A stretch of 64,000 nt of DNA, taken from Actinomadura sp. WMMA1423. GTDB taxonomy: Bacteria > Actinomycetota > Actinomycetes > Streptosporangiales > Streptosporangiaceae. This document shows positions 26,401 to 34,280 of this stretch, piece after piece; position 1 is the stretch's first letter; every line of letters begins with the position of its first letter. Location of the stretch: contig NZ_CP041244.1 in NCBI RefSeq assembly GCF_006547145.1, forward strand, positions 3,224,001-3,288,000, written 5' to 3'. The notes beneath the pieces were generated by a model. The model made no database searches. It worked only from the letters and a program-made list of their open reading frames with translations, and had not been told where the DNA came from. A program made the position numbers and the translations under genes.

Positions 26401-28110
26401 TTCTTCCAGGACTACCAGCCGGGCGAGCAACCCTCCGCCCCGCCTCCCGATTCGCCGTTCGAGGCGCGGCCGCGCCTCCTGGTGGTCGCCGACCTGTCGC
26501 TCACGTTCCCGCACAGCAGGCCCGAGGTCGGCGAGACGCTCCTCTCGCTGGCGCAGCGCGGTAGAGCGCTCGACGTCCAGTTGCTGCTCACCTCGTCCAC
26601 CGTCGAGAACACGACGATCTGGGGCCGCTTCCTGCCCCTCCTCGGCTGGCGCATCGCCGCGAACCGCCTACCGCCCGACCAGCTCCAGCACGTCCTCGGG
26701 CAGGCAGCCCTGGATTTCCAGGACGAGCCGCAGACGGCCTACCTCCTCGCCGGAGGCGGCTCGCCCCAACCGTTCACCCTGGCACCGGAGCCTTCCCAGA
26801 TCGACGTGGCCGACTTCGTCCGGCGGACACGCGAACCTCCACGCCCCTCGGAGACCCCTCCAGACGGAACCGACCTGGAAGATCTGGCACACACGATCGC
26901 CCGGACACTCGACGACCTGGACGAGGCGATCGAGACCGAGAAGCGGCACGTCGATGGCGACGTCGACACCGCGACCGTCCGGGCGGCCCTGTGGGAACTC
27001 GTCGGACCCGACATCGAAGCCCTGCGTTCAGGTGATCGTCTACGCCCCGGGCCCCTGCTCTTTCCGGGGCCTTTCATGCCGGAGATGACCGTGGCGGCGA
27101 GAGTGTACGGGTGGGTGCTCGCCCAGTTCGGCGTGCTCCCGCGCGTCGGCCACGACTTCTTCACCTTCTACAGAACGGCCCTTCATCGGGGCGACGCATA
27201 CTTTCAGGAGTTCACCGACCTCCTTCTGACGCGCCCGGGAGGCATGATCCTTCTTCGGGACGAACCCGGCCGCAGCACCGAAGCCGACGATCTGATCGTG
27301 GAGACGCTCACGCTGATCCATACGGCGCCGGCCAAACCCTTCGTAGTCGTCCACTGCGCAGCCCCGGAACAGCTCGAAGAACTGGGCAGGCGTCTCCCCG
27401 AGTTCGAAGGCCGCTTCAGGTGGGTGCACGCCTTCGACGCGGCACGGCGGCCGCGGAGCGTGCGTCTCGGGAGCGATCCGGAGACGGGCGAGCCGGTGCT
27501 CCTGGACTTCAGCACCGATCGCCACCTGCTCATCAGCGGACCGAGCGACACCGGGAAGTCGCCCCTGGTGCACAGGATGGCCGAGGAACTCGCATCGATC
27601 GGCTCCCAGGACGATCGCCTCGTCTACGTCCTGGACACGTACATGAGCCCGCGCGACCTGGCGGACGCAGAGGCGCGGGGGCAGGCGGGCGTACGGTACA
27701 CCGCGTCGCCGGAGGAGTTCGGCACGCTGCTGGCCGAGGCCCTGCGGGCCCCCAGGCCCCGCCTCAGTGGCAGAGGTCCCGAGGTCTACATGCTCGTAGC
27801 GCACAGTCCTCGCCTGGCCAGGAAGGACCCGATCGCGGCGGCCGTTCCCGATCTGAGGAGGATGCGCGAGTCCCACGTCCACCTCGTCCTGGCGCAGCAC
27901 GGCATCAGCGCCGGGGAGCCGCTCGACCCCGTGGTCGCTCTCCTCCGGGAACTCGGCTCCCCCGTCCTGCTGACGAGTTACACAGGCGGCCCTGAGGCGA
28001 GCCTCTGGGGCGTGCCCTCCTCGTCGCAGGGCCCTCTGGAGCTCGGTGAGGCGCTGCTGGCGCATCCCGGGCGGCAGCGGGTGGTGCGGCTCGACAACCC
28101 CGTCCGATGA
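23485..28110 (+). CDS. SAV_2336/vWA-like protein fused to an EccC-like FtsK ATPase chain with an inserted 2-oxoglutarate-dehydrogenase-like peptide
   Basis: 1541 aa. Residues 1-33 are the SAV_2336 N-terminal helix bundle, then a Pro-rich linker. A vWA-like domain spans ~110-330, with an altered metal motif DTGPT at 161-165. A winged-helix-like region reaches ~500. Three FtsK/EccC-like modules follow. Module 1 (~515-740) has INGPRASRD instead of a P-loop (552-560), yet keeps VNFAFADFSRGLSF. Module 2 (~800-1090) has VGSPEDRRK (856-864), again dead, and contains at 946-979 NYLWSVDELYERYRQDP plus WWEFFQDYQP, the pattern of the E1 N-terminal domain of 2-oxoglutarate dehydrogenase. Module 3 (~1330-1541) has an intact GPSDTGKS (1352-1359). 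I know of no described protein with this order. Confidence 0.75.
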   Translation: MTIERLRDVLSAFGPPPDARELSEMLWLACHISPAEKQGPAVPPVAPPVVEEPADAPGPLKPPEPAPPLPSEPLTELHPRPAAEAEPVGRASEVLVPTAPMLADPLGVQRALRPLKRRVPSRHRVELDEEATAARIADTRLWTPVLVPSSERWLGLSLVIDTGPTMRLWRPLAGELAEALLRQGAFQDVHISYLDETGRVSSTPDAPPQDPGTLLDPSGRRAVLVLSDCSGPHWWNGRAVQAVRRWAQTGPTAIVQPLAERLWRRTAVPTAPGLAALPRPGAPNTDLRFAPYDGAAGAGMPVPVLEIAPRWFGAWARLVSGSEPQPAAVATLPARPSGAAPVRRERELPVAERVRRFLAGASPAAAELAAHVAVSVPSLPVMRLIQHRILGGSGPGQLAEVLLSGLLRPAGGPRYEFVPGAREALLDTLPRPEALHTRHVLEAVSAEIERRAGTSAETFRALLPEDGGPVVLTAETDHFALLNPQTRSHLTPSPAPPAPAPDLLELLGTPVEELMDDWDPGPLRPAVIGVDGEDLVSLNVLEGHPDLPHGLINGPRASRDALLRTLVLGLALNHSPNVVNFAFADFSRGLSFVGLGSLPHVAAAVHPGSADSPLLGRFVRALELERGRREDFLEYFDFPTWDAYQAAFLEGRRLTPLPALVVVLDNAGPLLEARPDLLEPLAALCEAGPAQGIRFVFCSPNDAVTPPELSGLAGWNVGLPSRMGDHLASVHIFGQEARPAFEPARVSLDTGDLLAELTRRRGLRASDIPWPPESAEPAEPAEPAAPAPAPPSQPTALPEFDVLRLNGGGPGMLLHETWALSADTPRSPAIGYRPGGHLLSLYPLDRSSGIPHGLIVGSPEDRRKVLRAITLALAAGHSPADLQFVFAGLGEHPLGEPIGLPHTRYSEEELLGSPERLRRFFDFLYGELEARSAETPQEAPRSSRPSNYLWSVDELYERYRQDPHSVARVWWEFFQDYQPGEQPSAPPPDSPFEARPRLLVVADLSLTFPHSRPEVGETLLSLAQRGRALDVQLLLTSSTVENTTIWGRFLPLLGWRIAANRLPPDQLQHVLGQAALDFQDEPQTAYLLAGGGSPQPFTLAPEPSQIDVADFVRRTREPPRPSETPPDGTDLEDLAHTIARTLDDLDEAIETEKRHVDGDVDTATVRAALWELVGPDIEALRSGDRLRPGPLLFPGPFMPEMTVAARVYGWVLAQFGVLPRVGHDFFTFYRTALHRGDAYFQEFTDLLLTRPGGMILLRDEPGRSTEADDLIVETLTLIHTAPAKPFVVVHCAAPEQLEELGRRLPEFEGRFRWVHAFDAARRPRSVRLGSDPETGEPVLLDFSTDRHLLISGPSDTGKSPLVHRMAEELASIGSQDDRLVYVLDTYMSPRDLADAEARGQAGVRYTASPEEFGTLLAEALRAPRPRLSGRGPEVYMLVAHSPRLARKDPIAAAVPDLRRMRESHVHLVLAQHGISAGEPLDPVVALLRELGSPVLLTSYTGGPEASLWGVPSSSQGPLELGEALLAHPGRQRVVRLDNPVR

Positions 28111-28112
28111 TA

Positions 28113-28128
28113 TTGGATCGAGCTGTCC
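28113..28128 (+). promoter_or_regulatory. Candidate TetR operator upstream of the regulator gene
   Basis: TTGGATCGAGCTGTCC lies 22 bp before the TetR start. A reverse-orientation copy matching at 12 of 16 positions (TTGGATGGATCAGTAC) precedes the exporter gene at 28768-28783. A motif shared by a regulator and its presumed target suggests a common operator. Confidence 0.4.
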
Positions 28129-28149
28129 ATAACGTGTTACCGTGGCGGT

Positions 28150-28725
28150 ATGGCGCGGCCGAGGAAGTTCGATGAGGGGCGGGCCGTGGAGGCGGCCATG
28201 CGGGCCTTCTGGGCGGACGGGTACGAGGCGACGTCGACGCAGGAGCTGTGCGCGGCGACCGGGCTCGGACGCAGCAGCATCTACAACACGTTCGCGAGCA
28301 AGCGCGACCTGTTCGTCAAGGCGCTGACCCACTACATGGAGGTGCGGACCACCCGGCTCGTCACCCAGCTCCGGGACGGCGAGGGGCAGGTGCGCGAACG
28401 CCTCCGGACGGTCCTTGACTGGGCCGCCGTCCCGGACGACGACGACCCGTCGGGTTGCCTGGTCGTGAACGTGACAGTGGAGCTCGGCCCGCACGACCCC
28501 GACATCGCCGAGCGGCTCGAGCGGGACCGGCGGCGGCGGTTCGCCACCCTGAAGGCGGCGATCGAGGACGGGATGCGCGACGGCGAGATCGACGCCGCCA
28601 AGGACGCCGGCGCGCTGGCGCACTTCATGATCTCCACGATCAGCGGCATCCAGGTGGCGGCGCGGGGCGGCGCCGACCGCGCCACCCTCAAGGCGATCGC
28701 GGACACCGCGATGCTCTCCCTCTGA
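28150..28725 (+). CDS. TetR family repressor, likely of the adjacent exporter
   Basis: 191 aa. Helix-turn-helix at ~8-54: FDEGRAVEAAMRAFWADGYEATST, then ELCAATGLGRSSIYNTFASKRDLF. The effector domain matches the TetR_C group of AcrR/NemR type (CLVVNVTVELGPHDPDIAERL, with Cys near residue 97). It lies directly before the MFS exporter, so a ligand-relieved repressor role is probable. A strong terminator follows its stop, giving the exporter its own promoter. Confidence 0.85.
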   Translation: MARPRKFDEGRAVEAAMRAFWADGYEATSTQELCAATGLGRSSIYNTFASKRDLFVKALTHYMEVRTTRLVTQLRDGEGQVRERLRTVLDWAAVPDDDDPSGCLVVNVTVELGPHDPDIAERLERDRRRRFATLKAAIEDGMRDGEIDAAKDAGALAHFMISTISGIQVAARGGADRATLKAIADTAMLSL

Positions 28726-28728
28726 CCC

Positions 28729-28753
28729 GGGCGGCCGGCGAGCCGCCCTTTTT
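28729..28753 (+). terminator. Rho-independent terminator after tetR-like gene
   Basis: Arms GGGCGGC and GCCGCCC with a 6-nt loop, followed by five T. It starts 4 bp after the regulator stop. Confidence 0.8.
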
Positions 28754-28767
28754 CACGTCCCGGTTTT

Positions 28768-28783
28768 GTACTGATCCATCCAA
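28768..28783 (-). promoter_or_regulatory. Candidate TetR operator upstream of the exporter gene
   Basis: Reverse-strand TTGGATGGATCAGTAC, related to 28113-28128. It sits 15 bp before the exporter start, overlapping the likely ribosome-site region, where bound repressor would block expression. Confidence 0.4.
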
Positions 28784-28798
28784 TACAGGAGGACACCG

Positions 28799-30001
28799 AT
28801 GCCACTGGCCGTCTACGTGCTGGGGGTGGCGATCTTCGCGCAGGGCACCTCGGAGCTGATGCTCGCGGGGCTGCTTCCCGGCATGGCGCACGACCTCGGA
28901 GTGTCCGTGCCCGCCGCCGGGTGGCTGATCTCGGCGTTCGCGGTCGGAATGCTGGTGGGGGCGCCCGTGCTCGCCGTCCTGACGCTGCGATGGCCGCACC
29001 GGCGCACGATGCTGGCGTTCCTCGCGGTGTTCGCGCTGACGCACGCGGTCAGCGCGCTCACCCCCGGCTACTGGACGCTGTTCGCGATGCGCATCGTCGG
29101 CGCGTTCGTCTACGCGGGGTTCTGGGCGGTGGCGGCGGCGACCGCCGTGAACCTCGTGCCGCGGGACGCGCGCGGGAAGGCGATGAGCGTCGTCGCGGGC
29201 GGCCTCACGGTCGCCGCGATCGTCGGGCTGCCCGCCGGGACGGCGGTCGGGCAGCACCTCGGCTGGCGAGCGGCGTTCTGGGCGGTCGCGGCGATGTCGG
29301 CGGCCGCGATGGCGGGGGTCGCCGCGACGATCCCCACCGCGCGCGCCGACGCCGCGCCGCCCCGGGTGCGCGACGAGGTGCGGGCGATGGCCGTGCCGCG
29401 CCTGTGGCTGCTGTACGGGACGACGGCCCTGGCCACGAGCGGGCTCCTCGCCACCTTCGGTTACCTGGGCGCCTTCCTTACAGAGACGACGAGGATCGCC
29501 GAGGCGTGGGTGCCGGGCGTGCTCGCCCTCTACGGCGTCGGCGCGCTGATCGGGATCACGCTCGGCGGGCGCACGGCCGACAGGTGGGGCGACCAGACGC
29601 TGTACGCGGGCTTCGCGGGGCTCACGGTCGTGTCCGTGCTGCTCGCCCTGGCGGCGCGGTCGCCCCTGCCCGTGGTGGTCCTGGTGTTCCTGCTGGGCTT
29701 CGTCGGCTTCGGGACGAATCCGACGCTGAACTCGCGGGCGTTCGGGCTGGTGGACGGCGCGTCGACGCTGGTCGCGGCCGGGAACGTCGTCGCGTTCAAC
29801 ATCGGCATCACGGCGGGCCCGTGGCTCGGCGGGCTCGCGATCGGCGCGGGGAAGGGCTACACGTCCACCGCCTGGATCGGGGCGGCGCTGGGCCTCGCGG
29901 CGATCGGCGCCGTGGCGGCCGGCACGTTGACCGGTGCGCGGGCGTCGGGGCGGCGGCCCGCAGAGGAGACCGACCCGACCAAGGCCCCGGCCGACGCGTG
30001 A
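28799..30001 (+). CDS. MFS drug exporter, Cmx/CmrA chloramphenicol-efflux type
   Basis: 400 aa with twelve hydrophobic helices. The N-terminus LAVYVLGVAIFAQGTSELMLAGLLPGMAHDLGVSVPAAGWLIS follows Cmx/CmrA exporters closely. Motif A-like sequence and the motif C glycines (VAGGLTVAAIVGLPAGTAVGQHLGW) indicate a drug:H+ antiporter. AGGAGG is 7 nt upstream of the ATG. Controlled presumably by the TetR gene before it. Whether chloramphenicol is the true substrate cannot be told; the family also exports other compounds. A shared terminator with the convergent gene follows. Confidence 0.8.
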   Translation: MPLAVYVLGVAIFAQGTSELMLAGLLPGMAHDLGVSVPAAGWLISAFAVGMLVGAPVLAVLTLRWPHRRTMLAFLAVFALTHAVSALTPGYWTLFAMRIVGAFVYAGFWAVAAATAVNLVPRDARGKAMSVVAGGLTVAAIVGLPAGTAVGQHLGWRAAFWAVAAMSAAAMAGVAATIPTARADAAPPRVRDEVRAMAVPRLWLLYGTTALATSGLLATFGYLGAFLTETTRIAEAWVPGVLALYGVGALIGITLGGRTADRWGDQTLYAGFAGLTVVSVLLALAARSPLPVVVLVFLLGFVGFGTNPTLNSRAFGLVDGASTLVAAGNVVAFNIGITAGPWLGGLAIGAGKGYTSTAWIGAALGLAAIGAVAAGTLTGARASGRRPAEETDPTKAPADA

Positions 30002-30002
30002 C

Positions 30003-30038
30003 GAAGGACCGGTGCGGACGCTCCTGCCCCGGTCCTTC
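30003..30038. terminator. Bidirectional hairpin between convergent genes
   Basis: Perfect 10-bp arms GAAGGACCGG and CCGGTCCTTC with a 16-nt loop, filling the 43 bp between the exporter stop and the secreted-protein stop. Confidence 0.6.
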
Positions 30039-30044
30039 CACGAG

Positions 30045-31277
30045 TCAGGAGCAGGAGGGGGCGCGGAACGCCCACAGGGCCCGGCGGCCCGGGTGCTCCG
30101 CCAGCGTGAAGACGCGGTGGCGGCCCCGGTAGCAGGACAGGTCCTCCGGCCCGTAGGAGATCGTCCGGCGCTGGACCGCGGCCCAGCCCTGCCCGGTGTG
30201 GCGGGTCGACAGGAGGCGGCCGCGCTTGCTTCCCAGGCTCTGGGTGAACCACCACCGCCCGTGCGTCCTGACCGCACCCTGGATCATGTCCGCCGGGAGC
30301 CGCGCGCCGCCGTCGGCTCTCACGGTCCCGCCTCCGGCGAAGTCCTCCAGCGGCCAGGTCACCACGCGGCCCCGCGCCCATCCGGTTCGGCAGTACTCGC
30401 CCGCGATGAGGACGTGCGGGCGCGTGGTGCGGTCGATCGCGGTCCACGACATGCGCAGCGGGCCCGTCCCCCGGCACTTGGCGCCCGCCGAGCCTCGCGC
30501 GAACTCCCAGTCGTTCGTCTGCGCCATCACGTACCGGAACCCGTGGGCGTAGTAGGTGCCGCCGTGCAGGCCGATCCGGTCGGCGTGGCCGGTCGATCCG
30601 GCGCCGCCCGCGGCCAGGTCGAAGATCTGCCGCATGTCGAACTCGCGCAGCCCGTGCCGGGTGTCGGCGACGTACAGCTTGTCGCCGTACCAGGCGATGC
30701 CGCCCGCGTGGACGCCCACGTCGGTGTAGGTGGGACGCCCGCCCCGCATCACCGGCTCGACGAGTAGAACGTGCCGGTACGTGCGCCGGTCGGGGTCGAC
30801 GAACGTGAGCCTGACCCGTCCGCCGTTGTGCCAGGACACCACGATCGGCCTGACGCCGCCGGCCCAGCGCTCGCCCGCAGCCGCGTCCGAGACGGACGTG
30901 ACGCCCTGCGGGACCCAGCTGCGGGTCGTGCCGTCCGACCTGGTGAAGCAGTAGACGAGGGAGCCGGCCGGGACCCCGGCCGCCTTCCCGCAGCCGCCGC
31001 CCAGCCTGGCGTGGCCGGACGCGCGGAGCAGCCCGCTCACATCGGTCCGGCGGAGCCGGTCGCCGAGCGCCCGGACCGGCCCGCCGCGGTCGGTGCCTGG
31101 GCGCAGGTCGAAGTCGCGCGGGTTCAGGGGCGCGGCCAAGGCCCCGGTCCCGGCCGGGGCCGCGTGCGCGGCGCCTGGAGCGGCGGCGGAAGCCGCGGCC
31201 GCGAGGACGCCCGCCACGACGGCCGCCGCCGTCCAAGGCCGCGGGCGTGCCGTCGCATCGAGTAGCGAGTTGATCAC
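30045..31277 (-). CDS. Secreted protein, beta-propeller-like, hypothetical
   Basis: 410 aa from the ATG at 31277. An Ala-rich signal peptide ends near AAPGAAHA (~residue 39). The mature protein has repeated strands with W, G and D (GGIAWYGDKLYVADTRHGLREFDM, GFRYVMAQTNDWEFA, GRWWFTQSLGSKRGRLLST) suggesting a propeller of four to five blades. Several Cys (GGGCGK, VYCFT, AKCRG, EYCRTG, LSCYRG, PSC) imply disulfides. No catalytic motif. The 187-bp upstream gap separates it from the M6 protease, so it probably has its own promoter. Confidence 0.7.
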   Translation of the reverse strand: MINSLLDATARPRPWTAAAVVAGVLAAAASAAAPGAAHAAPAGTGALAAPLNPRDFDLRPGTDRGGPVRALGDRLRRTDVSGLLRASGHARLGGGCGKAAGVPAGSLVYCFTRSDGTTRSWVPQGVTSVSDAAAGERWAGGVRPIVVSWHNGGRVRLTFVDPDRRTYRHVLLVEPVMRGGRPTYTDVGVHAGGIAWYGDKLYVADTRHGLREFDMRQIFDLAAGGAGSTGHADRIGLHGGTYYAHGFRYVMAQTNDWEFARGSAGAKCRGTGPLRMSWTAIDRTTRPHVLIAGEYCRTGWARGRVVTWPLEDFAGGGTVRADGGARLPADMIQGAVRTHGRWWFTQSLGSKRGRLLSTRHTGQGWAAVQRRTISYGPEDLSCYRGRHRVFTLAEHPGRRALWAFRAPSCS

Positions 31278-31416
31278 GGAAGATCAGATACCCCGGCCCG
31301 GTGGTGCGGACGACCCGTTCATGATCTAGGGGAGGGCAACTTAAGTTTCGCGGTCCATTACTCCGGCGGCGTCAACCCGTGCGCCGCTCCAGGGGTCGTG
31401 GGGGGACGGACCGTCA

Positions 31417-31456
31417 CGGACGGGACGGCCCCCACCAGGGAGGACCGTCCCGTCCG
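31417..31456. terminator. Hairpin downstream of the M6 protease gene
   Basis: Perfect 12-bp arms CGGACGGGACGG and CCGTCCCGTCCG around a 16-nt loop, 8 bp beyond the protease stop on the - strand. Confidence 0.65.
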
Positions 31457-31464
31457 AGGGCGGG

Positions 31465-33531
31465 TCAGCGCAGGGCGCACGTCCCCGAGTCGGACTTCGC
31501 CGGGTCGCTCTCCGAGGTCCCCGTCAGGCGGAGGAGCGCGTGGCGGGCGGCGCCCGGCTCGGCCTTCGCCCACACCTCGACCTTCGTGCGGCCCCCCGCC
31601 GGCGCGGTGGCGAGTTCGTTCGGCAGCACCGTCGTCCAGCCGTCACCGGAGACGGCGGCCTTCAGGCGGAACACGTCGGAGGCGTGGCGGCCGTCGCCGC
31701 CACGCCCCGTGTTGGTGAGCGTCATCGTGCACTTCGTCCAGCCCGCGGCGGTCCGCCGCCCCGGGCCCGAGTCGACCCGGACACCGCGCCGCTGCGGCCC
31801 GGCGCCGTCCAGCGAGCCGACCGCGACCGTGTAGGACAGGACGCCCCTGCGGTCGCGCTTGAGGTTCAGGACGTAGAAGTGCAGCCGGTTCGCCTGGTCG
31901 ACGTACTCGTACTCGCTGCCCGAGCCCGTTCCGGCGTGGTAGAGCGCGTCGGAGAGCTGGCGGTAGTCGCCGATCGTCATCTTCTGCGGCGTGCCGTCCG
32001 GCAGGACGAAGTCGACCTTGTCGATGTCCTGCGGGTTGGCGTCCTCCACCCAGATGAACGGGGCGCGGTCCTGGTCCTTCGTCTTCGCCAGCAGGACGCC
32101 GGAGTCGGGCGTGAAGGAGTCGGTGCCCATCCGGTCGACGACCTCGAGGGTGTAGTTGTCGTAGCCGCCGCCGTCGCACAGCGGGTCGGTGCCGGTGTCG
32201 CACTTGGGGCTCTTGTCGCCGCCTGTGCCGAGCTGGATGTTGATACCGGTGAGGCCGCCCTTGCCCGGATCGACCGACCGGGCGGTCACGTTGGCGACGG
32301 CCATGCCGGACGCGGCGAGCGCGTCCCGGCTGAGCTGGAGCACGTTCCCCGTCTCCACCATGCCGAGCTTCAGCTTGTTGCGGAGCATGTGCTGCGCGCC
32401 CATGGACCCGCCGCCCGTCGCCGGGATCGTCCACCGGCTGTGCGGGCCGCCCGGCCCGTTGAACGTGCCGCGGCTGAGCATGTCCCAAGGGCCGCTGTAG
32501 GCGCGGCGTGGCGGAATGCCGTAGGGGTTGTTGTAGTTGTCGCCGATCCCGAGGATGTGGCTGAACTCGTGGGCGTAGACCGACATGCCGGAACTCTCGG
32601 CCTGGGTCGAGGAGACGCCCGGGATGGCGTTCGGCCAGATCGTCGAGCCCGCCTGCCAGGACGTCCAGGGGACGTACCGGGTCTTCACCCAGTTCGTCAG
32701 GCTCGGGTCGCCCGGGCCCCACTCGTCCGGCACCCGCTCCTTCGTGCCGAACTTCATCTCGCCGAACTCCTGCCAGGTGGACGACTCGTCCTGCCCGGCG
32801 CTGAGGAAGAAGACGAAGTCGAACTTGTTCGCCGCCTCCTCTCCGATGTCGGCGACCCAGGCGTCCCGCGCGTCCTTGCGCAGGTCGCGGCCGCAGGTGT
32901 CGCCGGTCGGGCAGCCCGTGCCGCCCTGCATGCCGTCCACGCCGTACTCGTGGTCCTTGGCGGGCATCTTGTAGGCGCCGAACCCGGTGAGGTCCACCCC
33001 GAACCGGCCGCCGGAGTCCTCCATCCAGTACTCGTGGAGGGTGTGGCCGTGGTTGAGCTGCTGCGGCTTGTTGAGGAAGTCCTGGTAGAACTTCGCCACC
33101 CGCTCGCGGGGGACGTCGCCGACCTCGACCGGGTTTCCGAAGACCGACGAGTTCTTCGGCTGCGTGACCTCGAACGGCTGGTTCGGGTAGTCGGCGAGGA
33201 CGACCGCGACGTTGAAGTTCTTCACCGACCCCTTGCGGGCCGGGTCCGACCACGACGTGCCCGGGATCGAGGTGTAGTCGTCCCAGGTCATCGTGTCGGG
33301 AAGCTCGTAGTTCTGGGGGTCGATCGGGCGCGGGGCGCCCGCCGCGAACGTGCGGGCGGACGGCTCGGCCCGCTGCCACGGCTGCGTCCTTGGCCAGTGC
33401 CGCATCTGCCACGGGTTCGGGGTCGGCTTCGGGATCGAGGGTCTCGGCTGCGCGGCAGCCGGGACGGCCGCGAGTCCCACGACCAGCCCCATCGCCGCCG
33501 CGGGCACCAGCAGAATCTTCTTGGCGCGCAT
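31465..33531 (-). CDS. Secreted M6 family metalloprotease (immune inhibitor A-like)
   Basis: 688 aa, with a signal peptide ending at AVPAAAQ (~28). The zinc site is HEFSHILGIGD (His321, Glu322, His325, with Asp downstream), the M6 type HExxHxxGxxD. The catalytic half includes NVAVVLADYPNQPF and DFVFFLSAGQ. C-terminal parts have beta-sandwich character and end in a CARDB-like or NEW3-like domain (TLTNTGRGGDGRHASDVFRL ... VEVWAKAEPG). GGGGAGA precedes the ATG. Secreted proteases of this kind digest external protein during mycelial growth. Adjacent genes are unrelated. Confidence 0.9.
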   Translation of the reverse strand: MRAKKILLVPAAAMGLVVGLAAVPAAAQPRPSIPKPTPNPWQMRHWPRTQPWQRAEPSARTFAAGAPRPIDPQNYELPDTMTWDDYTSIPGTSWSDPARKGSVKNFNVAVVLADYPNQPFEVTQPKNSSVFGNPVEVGDVPRERVAKFYQDFLNKPQQLNHGHTLHEYWMEDSGGRFGVDLTGFGAYKMPAKDHEYGVDGMQGGTGCPTGDTCGRDLRKDARDAWVADIGEEAANKFDFVFFLSAGQDESSTWQEFGEMKFGTKERVPDEWGPGDPSLTNWVKTRYVPWTSWQAGSTIWPNAIPGVSSTQAESSGMSVYAHEFSHILGIGDNYNNPYGIPPRRAYSGPWDMLSRGTFNGPGGPHSRWTIPATGGGSMGAQHMLRNKLKLGMVETGNVLQLSRDALAASGMAVANVTARSVDPGKGGLTGINIQLGTGGDKSPKCDTGTDPLCDGGGYDNYTLEVVDRMGTDSFTPDSGVLLAKTKDQDRAPFIWVEDANPQDIDKVDFVLPDGTPQKMTIGDYRQLSDALYHAGTGSGSEYEYVDQANRLHFYVLNLKRDRRGVLSYTVAVGSLDGAGPQRRGVRVDSGPGRRTAAGWTKCTMTLTNTGRGGDGRHASDVFRLKAAVSGDGWTTVLPNELATAPAGGRTKVEVWAKAEPGAARHALLRLTGTSESDPAKSDSGTCALR

Positions 33532-33723
33532 GTCTCCCCTACCTCGGGTGGGTTGCGGGGAGACGGTAAGGACGCGCTCCCGCGCCCGGCTAGGGCCGAC
33601 TTACACGATCTCGCGCCGGAAGCCCTGGCAGCTCACACCATGCTCCCAGGTCAAGGGGAGGAGGCCCTCCCGGCGGCGGTCCGCACGCCCGGGAAGGGAG
33701 GTTCGCACGCCCCGAGCGGGAGT

Positions 33724-34215
33724 TCACGCGCTCCGTAGGGGGAGTTCACGCTCCGCGACGACGATGCCGTCCTCGTCGCTGTAGAGCCAGTCGCCGGGCC
33801 GGAACTCCACGCCGCCGAACGCCACCGGCACGTCCGTCTCGCCCGCGCCGTCCTTGGCGCTCTTGCGCGGATTCGAGCCGAGGGCCTTCGCGCCCAGGTC
33901 CAGCTCGCGCAGCGCCGCCACGTCCCGCACCGCGCCGTTGATCACGACCCCGGCCCAGCCGTTCGCCACCGCCGACGCGGCGATCATGTCCCCCATCAGC
34001 GCGGACGCCAGCGAGCCCGCGCCGTCCACGACCAGGACGCGGCCCTCCCCCGGCGTGTTGAGCAGCTTCTTCACCAGGCCGTTGTCGCGGTGGCAGCGCA
34101 CCGTCGCGACCCGTCCGGCGAACGCCCTCCGCCCGCCGTACTGCCGGAACTGCGTCTCGCAGCTGCGCAGCTCGTCCCCGAAGTCGTCGATGAGGTCAGC
34201 GGTCGCGAAGTCCAT
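33724..34215 (-). CDS. rraA: RraA family protein
   Basis: 163 aa, normal length. The family core reads [28 protein letters not shown] (~75-102), including the Gly-Asp and Arg-Asp that bind substrate or metal in 4-hydroxy-4-methyl-2-oxoglutarate aldolases. RraA proteins are either aldolases of the protocatechuate 4,5-cleavage pathway or inhibitors of RNase E. The short form without extra domains is usually annotated as the RNase E regulator, but the motifs fit both. Monocistronic, facing the same way as the Lrp gene upstream (65 bp away). Confidence 0.85.
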   Translation of the reverse strand: MDFATADLIDDFGDELRSCETQFRQYGGRRAFAGRVATVRCHRDNGLVKKLLNTPGEGRVLVVDGAGSLASALMGDMIAASAVANGWAGVVINGAVRDVAALRELDLGAKALGSNPRKSAKDGAGETDVPVAFGGVEFRPGDWLYSDEDGIVVAERELPLRSA

Positions 34216-34280
34216 GGCGGCAGCCTACTGGGCGGTAACAGGCTCCGGCGGCGAGAGCCCTCCGCGACCCGAGGGGCGGC

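Noticed and set aside
28799..30001. Calling the exporter a proven chloramphenicol resistance gene
   Set aside because: Similarity to Cmx/CmrA is by recognisable N-terminal pattern only; related MFS proteins have other substrates.
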